Positions 59,978 to 64,000 of a stretch of DNA of 64,000 nt are shown piece after piece. The position numbers and the translations under genes are program-made. Source of the DNA: S015-6 sp964384945 (GTDB lineage: Bacteria; Desulfobacterota; DSWW01); NCBI GenBank assembly GCA_964384945.1, contig CAYLMK010000004.1, positions 62,001-126,000 on the forward strand, in the 5' to 3' direction. Every line of letters starts with the position of its first letter. The first letter of the stretch is position 1. The notes beneath the pieces were generated by a model. The model worked only from the letters and a program-made list of their open reading frames with translations. It made no database searches and was not told the DNA's origin.

Positions 59978-61156
59978 ATGCGAGATGTTTACATTGTGAG
60001 CGCTGTGCGGACGCCCGTGGGCCGCAGAAACGGTTATCTGAGAGAGTGGAAGGCGCCCGAGCTTCTGGGGGCCGTGCTGGACGAGGCGGTCGCGCGGATC
60101 GACCTCGACCCGAATCTCGTGGAGGATGTGGTCAACGGCACGGTCTACCAGGTCGGCGAGCAGGGCTTCACCCTGGCGCGCACCGGTGTCTTCGCCTCCC
60201 GGTTCCCCGACCACGTAGGCGGCGTATCGGTCAACCGGCAGTGCGGAAGCAGCCTGACGGCCATCCAGATCGCCTACGGAATGATCGCGTCGAACACGAT
60301 GGACGTGGTTATCGCCAGCGGCTGTGAGCTCATGAGCAAGTACCCGATCGGCTCGGATCAAGGCGGCACCCTGCCCGACGGCCGGCCCCAGGGAGACTGG
60401 TACGGCCCGTTCTACGTGGAGCGGGTGAAGGGCAAGATCTACAACCAGGCCCAGGCGGCGCAGGCGATCGCCGAGAACTGGGGCATCACCAAAACCATGT
60501 GCGACGAGTTCGCCGTGGCCAGTCACGCCAAGGCGCACAAGGCCACTGTGAGCGGCTACTTCAAGAGAGAGATCATGCCCGTCAAGGGACTGGACAAGGA
60601 CGGCAACGAGATCCTGCAGGAGAAGGACGAGACCATCCGGCCCGACACAAGCCTGGAGAAGCTCGCCGGACTGAAACCGGTGCTTGGAACCGAATGGATT
60701 ACGGCAGGCATCTCGAGCCCGGTGACGGACGGCGCTTCGGCCGTCGTGCTGATGAGTGAAGACAAGGTCAAGGAACTCGACCTCACCCCGCTCGCCCGCA
60801 TCGTTGCCAACGCGGCCGTGGGCTCGGACCCCATGTTCATGCTCACCGGGCCCCTGGTAGCCACCCCCAAGGTGCTCCGGAAGGCGGGCCTTGCGATGAA
60901 CGACATCGACATATTCGAGGTCAACGAGGCATTCGCGCCGATCCCCCTTGCGTGGGTCAAGGAAATGGACGCCCCCATGGAGAAGCTCAACGTGAACGGA
61001 GGCGCCATGGCGCTCGGCCACCCGGTCGGGAACTCGGGATGCCGGCTCACCGTTACGGCCATCTACGAGCTGGCCCGAAGGAAGGCGAGGCGCGCGCTGG
61101 TCACGCTCTGTACCGGCGGGGCCATGGCGCCCGCCACGATTTTCGAACGGGCCTAG
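59978..61156 (+). CDS. Acetyl-CoA acetyltransferase / thiolase
   Basis: The 392-residue product starts at ATG 59978 after AAGGAGAG. The nucleophile Cys89 is in VNRQCGSSLT, NEAFAP and GHPVGNSG hold the His residues, and the second Cys is in LCTGGAM. Thiolases condense or cleave acetyl-CoA/acyl-CoA in beta-oxidation or synthesis. It may work with the enoyl-CoA hydratase at 63663 and IcmF. No 3-hydroxyacyl-CoA dehydrogenase is in the window. Confidence 0.93.
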   Translation: MRDVYIVSAVRTPVGRRNGYLREWKAPELLGAVLDEAVARIDLDPNLVEDVVNGTVYQVGEQGFTLARTGVFASRFPDHVGGVSVNRQCGSSLTAIQIAYGMIASNTMDVVIASGCELMSKYPIGSDQGGTLPDGRPQGDWYGPFYVERVKGKIYNQAQAAQAIAENWGITKTMCDEFAVASHAKAHKATVSGYFKREIMPVKGLDKDGNEILQEKDETIRPDTSLEKLAGLKPVLGTEWITAGISSPVTDGASAVVLMSEDKVKELDLTPLARIVANAAVGSDPMFMLTGPLVATPKVLRKAGLAMNDIDIFEVNEAFAPIPLAWVKEMDAPMEKLNVNGGAMALGHPVGNSGCRLTVTAIYELARRKARRALVTLCTGGAMAPATIFERA

Positions 61157-61288
61157 CCCGGCCCTTTCCCACGAGTGACGTCTCGGACGCAGGCAGTTTC
61201 GCCTTGTTTCCTGGGAAGCCTGCGGATCCCGGGTCGCGGAGGCATACACTGAGGTTGCACGCTTGCACGGCCCGTTCAGGAAAGTGGC

Positions 61289-62017
61289 TCAAGGAAGAAT
61301 CTGCCCATACTGGAAGAGCTTGAAGTCCATATCAAACAAACGATTGATCTTTTCAATCGACGGAAGTGACATCCGATCCACATACCGGTATCCGAAAGCG
61401 TTCCTTGCTGATCCGCCTTCTAAGTCGACGACATTCGCAGTGGCGGGTTCAGTCTGGTCAATCTTTACGCATGCCAAGAACTTCCGGAAATCGCTCTCGA
61501 AATTCTCCACACGCCCGATAAAGGAAACGAACTGCCTTCCTCCCACATGCGTCCAATAGTGCGCAGGATGAAGGGGAAAGTTCGTGTTTCGTCCAATCTC
61601 GTAAATCTGTTCATCCGCAACGAGCCCGAGCCATTCGTCAAAATTGAACTGAGCTTGACACAGCTGCGAGAAATTCTCCGCGAGTTGTTTCATTACGTGG
61701 TTACGAATCCATGACTCGGGATATTTTCGGTAAGGCTGCTCCTGAAGGTCCTTCTGAAGCTGTCGGAATCCCGAATAGACGCGGTCATAGGGATTTCTCA
61801 CGAACGATGCGACAGGATAACCAAGCTTGCTCTCAGGAAGGCAGACAAAATCGGCGCATGTAATGTGCTGATGCACGACACGGTTTAGGTGCGGATTGAA
61901 ATAGAAAAACCTGCTGTACGGACTTTCATTATACTGACGTAAGCGAAGGGCAATCGTCTGGCTTGCTGTCTTCCAGGGCAACAGCATCACAAATCTCTTC
62001 TTGTGTGAAATGATCAT
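61289..62017 (-). CDS. Sulfotransferase-family protein, AT-rich
   Basis: The 242-residue protein has a 5'-phosphosulfate-binding-like PWKTASQT (14-21) and the 3'-phosphate motif FVRNPYDRVYSGFR (72-85) of membrane-type sulfotransferases (Sulfotransfer_2). They move sulfate from PAPS to sugars, often on exported polysaccharide. Its base composition is visibly more AT-rich than its neighbours (many AAA, ATT and TTT codons), suggesting horizontal acquisition. No glycosyltransferase is adjacent. Confidence 0.82.
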   Translation of the reverse strand: MIISHKKRFVMLLPWKTASQTIALRLRQYNESPYSRFFYFNPHLNRVVHQHITCADFVCLPESKLGYPVASFVRNPYDRVYSGFRQLQKDLQEQPYRKYPESWIRNHVMKQLAENFSQLCQAQFNFDEWLGLVADEQIYEIGRNTNFPLHPAHYWTHVGGRQFVSFIGRVENFESDFRKFLACVKIDQTEPATANVVDLEGGSARNAFGYRYVDRMSLPSIEKINRLFDMDFKLFQYGQILP

Positions 62018-62146
62018 GGTGCCTGGTCCTCTTCTGTCTGTTCAAGACAATACTCTCATCGGATGAAACTTGAGGAAGAGCTGTTCTCGCCGGCCGGGCC
62101 GCTGCGTGTCCCGGAAGCGATCGGGCGCTGCCGTTCCATCTCCTCC

Positions 62147-63289
62147 TCAGTCTGTTCGATGGAACAGGGCGGGCTGCGCAGGCCCGCGGTCAACGGGCCT
62201 TCCACGGAGCAGAAGATACGGTGCGGCCTTCTTCAGCACTAGGCCGGACTTGCGGAGATCTTCCGTATCCCGGAAGCCGCCCTGTCGCCTCCACGAGCAG
62301 ATCCTTTTCGCGGAGGCCGGGCCCAGGCCGGGAACGCGCAGAAGGGCCTCCCGGGGAGCCGTCATGATCTCCACCGGAAAGGCCTCCGGATGCCTCTGCG
62401 CCCAGCGCTCCTTGGGGTCCGCGGCGAGACTCAGATCGCCGGTCTCCTCGAAGACGAGCTCCTCCAGGGAAAAGCCGTACTTGCGCAGAAGGAAGTCCGA
62501 CTGGTAGAGCCTGTGCTCCCGCAGGAGCGGCGCGGGCGGCGCCTCCAGGCGCGTGTGTTCGTCCGGCACCTCGTAGGCGCTGAAGTAGGCACGGTACAGT
62601 CCGCGTTCCCTGTAGAGCCAGTCCGTCCACCGGAGGATCTCCCGGTCCGACTCCCCTGATGCCCCGACCACGAACTGGGTCGTATGGCTCTTGGCGCGGG
62701 TCGTGGGGTCGGAGACCGCCTGCCGGATCCACTCGGTCTGGGGGAGCAGATCCTTCCGGAAGTCCTTCTCGCGGGCGATCCGTCCGAGGCGCTCCGGCCC
62801 GGGCGCCTCGATGTTGATCGAGATCCGGTCCGCAAGCTGCGCGGCCCGTTCCACCGCCGCCCGGCTCGATCCGGGCAGGATCTTCATGTGGATGTAGCCG
62901 TGAAATCGGTGCCGCCTTCGCAGGATCTCGGCTGTCGCGGTCATCCCGGCCATGACCCTGTCCGCATTGCCGGCGACACCCGAGCTCAGGAAAAGTCCGC
63001 CCGCCTTGCCCGCCTCGTGGAGCGACACGAACAGCTTGGCCAATTCCTCGGGCGAAAAGCTCTCCCGGCGTACGTCCCGGCTGGCCCGGTTTTCGCAGTA
63101 CTGGCAATCCTTGGTACAGACGTTGGTCTGAAGCACCTTGAGAAGCCGGACCGTCCTGCCGTCCGGGAGTGCGGCCGGGTAGATCCACCGGTCCTCCGCG
63201 GAACGCAGCCGGCCGCTGCCGGGCTGGGCGCAGGCGCCGCAGAGATCGAAGCGGGCCGATCCGGCCAGCAGGCTCGTTTTGTCTACCAA
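62147..63289 (-). CDS. Radical-SAM protein with helix-hairpin-helix, putative DNA repair/modification
   Basis: The 380-residue protein starts at TTG 63289 (AAAGGAA seven bases upstream). The radical-SAM cluster CxxxCxxC is CTKDCQYC (58-65); an extra Cys pair FDLCGAC is near residue 15-20. The C-terminus has the HhH motif LLRVPGLGPASAKRI. This matches the SplB-like putative DNA repair radical-SAM family often linked to a uracil-DNA glycosylase; no such partner is next to it here. Confidence 0.85.
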   Translation of the reverse strand: MVDKTSLLAGSARFDLCGACAQPGSGRLRSAEDRWIYPAALPDGRTVRLLKVLQTNVCTKDCQYCENRASRDVRRESFSPEELAKLFVSLHEAGKAGGLFLSSGVAGNADRVMAGMTATAEILRRRHRFHGYIHMKILPGSSRAAVERAAQLADRISINIEAPGPERLGRIAREKDFRKDLLPQTEWIRQAVSDPTTRAKSHTTQFVVGASGESDREILRWTDWLYRERGLYRAYFSAYEVPDEHTRLEAPPAPLLREHRLYQSDFLLRKYGFSLEELVFEETGDLSLAADPKERWAQRHPEAFPVEIMTAPREALLRVPGLGPASAKRICSWRRQGGFRDTEDLRKSGLVLKKAAPYLLLRGRPVDRGPAQPALFHRTD

Positions 63290-63662
63290 TGCCCGGTTCC
63301 TTTCCGGCTCGTTCCGCCGTTTATCCTAATGGCTCGATCCCAGGAACGCAATTTGCCCCGGGAAGCCGGCTGCCGGCCCGTCCGCCCCCGGAACTCCCCG
63401 CAACGTCATCCGGATCCGCGCACCCGATCCCGCGCCTCAAACGATCACGAGCGGGAATTCCGAGCCACACGGAGCCGGAGCAGTCATTCAGCCGGACGCT
63501 GCCCTACGGGTTGACCCTGCACATGCCTCGAATTGACAGGCCGGAGAGGCAGAAGATATCTTGGGCTCCTTCACACCTTTCGGCCGGCCGGCACGGAAAA
63601 CGGTGCCGAAACCGGATCGACTCCAAGAAATCCTACATCCTGAAAGGCGGGAGGGCTCTGCG
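63290..63662. other. Gap with promoter candidate for the enoyl-CoA hydratase
   Basis: No gene is seen. TTGACA (63533-63538) and TATCTT (63557-63562) with an 18-base spacer form a plausible plus-strand promoter about 100 bases before the GTG at 63663. Confidence 0.5.
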
Positions 63663-64000
63663 GTGCGGGTGCTCACCGAGAAGAAGGGCGTTGTGACCAC
63701 GATCATCATCAACCGCCCGGAGGTGAGGAACGCGGTGGACCGGGCCACCGCCCAGGAACTGGCCGATGCCTTCCGGCGGTTCGACGAGGACGGTGACGCC
63801 CTGGCGGCCGTGCTCACCGGCGCTGGCGGCTCTTTTTGCGCCGGAGCGGACCTGAAGGCGGTCTCGGCCGGGCAGGAACGCTCGAACCGCATCGAGCCGG
63901 ACGGCGATGGGCCCATGGGCCCCTCCCGGATGCTCCTCGGCAAGCCGGTAATCGCGGCGGTGGCGGGTCACGCCGTGGCCGGCGGGCTCGAACTGGCCCT
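63663..64000 (+). CDS. Enoyl-CoA hydratase/isomerase, N-terminal part
   Basis: About 112 residues are visible before the window ends. The start is GTG at 63663, seven bases after GGGAGGG. It shows IIINRPEVRNAVDRATAQEL, the oxyanion GAGGSFCAGADLKAV and the second loop AGHAVAGGLELA, typical of crotonases. It hydrates enoyl-CoA or catalyses a related crotonase reaction; specificity needs the C-terminus. Confidence 0.88.
   Translation, partial: MRVLTEKKGVVTTIIINRPEVRNAVDRATAQELADAFRRFDEDGDALAAVLTGAGGSFCAGADLKAVSAGQERSNRIEPDGDGPMGPSRMLLGKPVIAAVAGHAVAGGLELA

Noticed and set aside
63488..63971. Minus-strand frames opposite the enoyl-CoA hydratase
   Set aside because: Antisense shadows of a clear crotonase N-terminus.
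1..64000. CRISPR arrays, tRNA or rRNA genes
   Set aside because: No evenly spaced repeats, no cloverleaf with conserved TTCGAAT arm and no rRNA sequence were recognised.

Overview
The window is dense, G+C-rich bacterial chromosome (roughly 60-65% G+C by eye). Genes sit in short operons with clear Shine-Dalgarno sites, many four-base start/stop overlaps and frequent TTG/GTG starts. The gene set fits an anaerobic or facultative didermal heterotroph, most likely Desulfobacterota (the old Deltaproteobacteria). It includes 2-hydroxyacyl-CoA dehydratase subunits, a fused B12-dependent acyl-CoA mutase (IcmF), FeoAB with a DtxR-type regulator, a TtpC-type TonB system, a sensor-like protein with the zinc-ribbon tail common in that phylum, and a short dispersed intergenic repeat. 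The taxonomic call is inference. No rRNA, tRNA, CRISPR, prophage or intact insertion sequence was seen.

Layout. 1-3.3 kb: the end of an acyltransferase, a secreted protein and a Kef-type antiporter. 3.3-13.6 kb (minus strand): two 2-hydroxyacyl-CoA dehydratase subunits, a lipoprotein hydrolase, then a hyuA-hyuB-TPP-enzyme operon. 13.7-16.2 kb: small membrane and zinc-ribbon proteins and a UbiA prenyltransferase. 16.2-23.8 kb (minus): aldehyde dehydrogenase, an acetolactate-synthase-like enzyme, a glutamate dehydrogenase remnant, a MoaD/ThiS-like protein, a zinc-ribbon membrane protein, an NTF2-like protein, a gamma carbonic anhydrase and a third TPP enzyme. 24.1-29.5 kb: a large disordered protein, a CusA-type RND remnant, MobB, a TIM-barrel protein and an M23 peptidase. 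29.6-33.8 kb: an ArsR-regulated metal permease operon with a clear promoter/operator, a TetR regulator and glycerol-3-phosphate dehydrogenase. 33.9-39.6 kb (minus): a complete TonB2/TtpC energy-transduction operon (DUF3450, TtpC, ExbB, ExbD, TonB, TPR), interrupted by an inverted repeat. 39.9-46 kb: iron genes (feoA, dtxR-feoA fusion, feoAB) around a 5'-nucleotidase with a CFI-box tail. 46-53 kb: an ATPase, a rhodanese-ferritin fusion, MntP, IcmF and its TetR regulator. 53.4-59.9 kb (minus): a cobalamin-riboswitch-controlled uptake operon. 59.9-64 kb: thiolase, an AT-rich sulfotransferase, a radical-SAM HhH protein and the start of an enoyl-CoA hydratase.

How it fits together. The B12 operon has promoter, riboswitch, intrinsic terminator, YncE-like beta-propeller lipoprotein, MopE-motif surface protein, BtuB-like receptor and a second lipoprotein. 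It probably feeds cobalamin to IcmF nearby, and the TonB2/TtpC operon could energise the receptor. Acyl-CoA chemistry recurs (dehydratases, IcmF, thiolase, enoyl-CoA hydratase). The most unusual element is this BtuG-like surface B12 capture locus outside Bacteroidota. Its binding function is inferred from fold, lipobox and riboswitch context, not shown directly.
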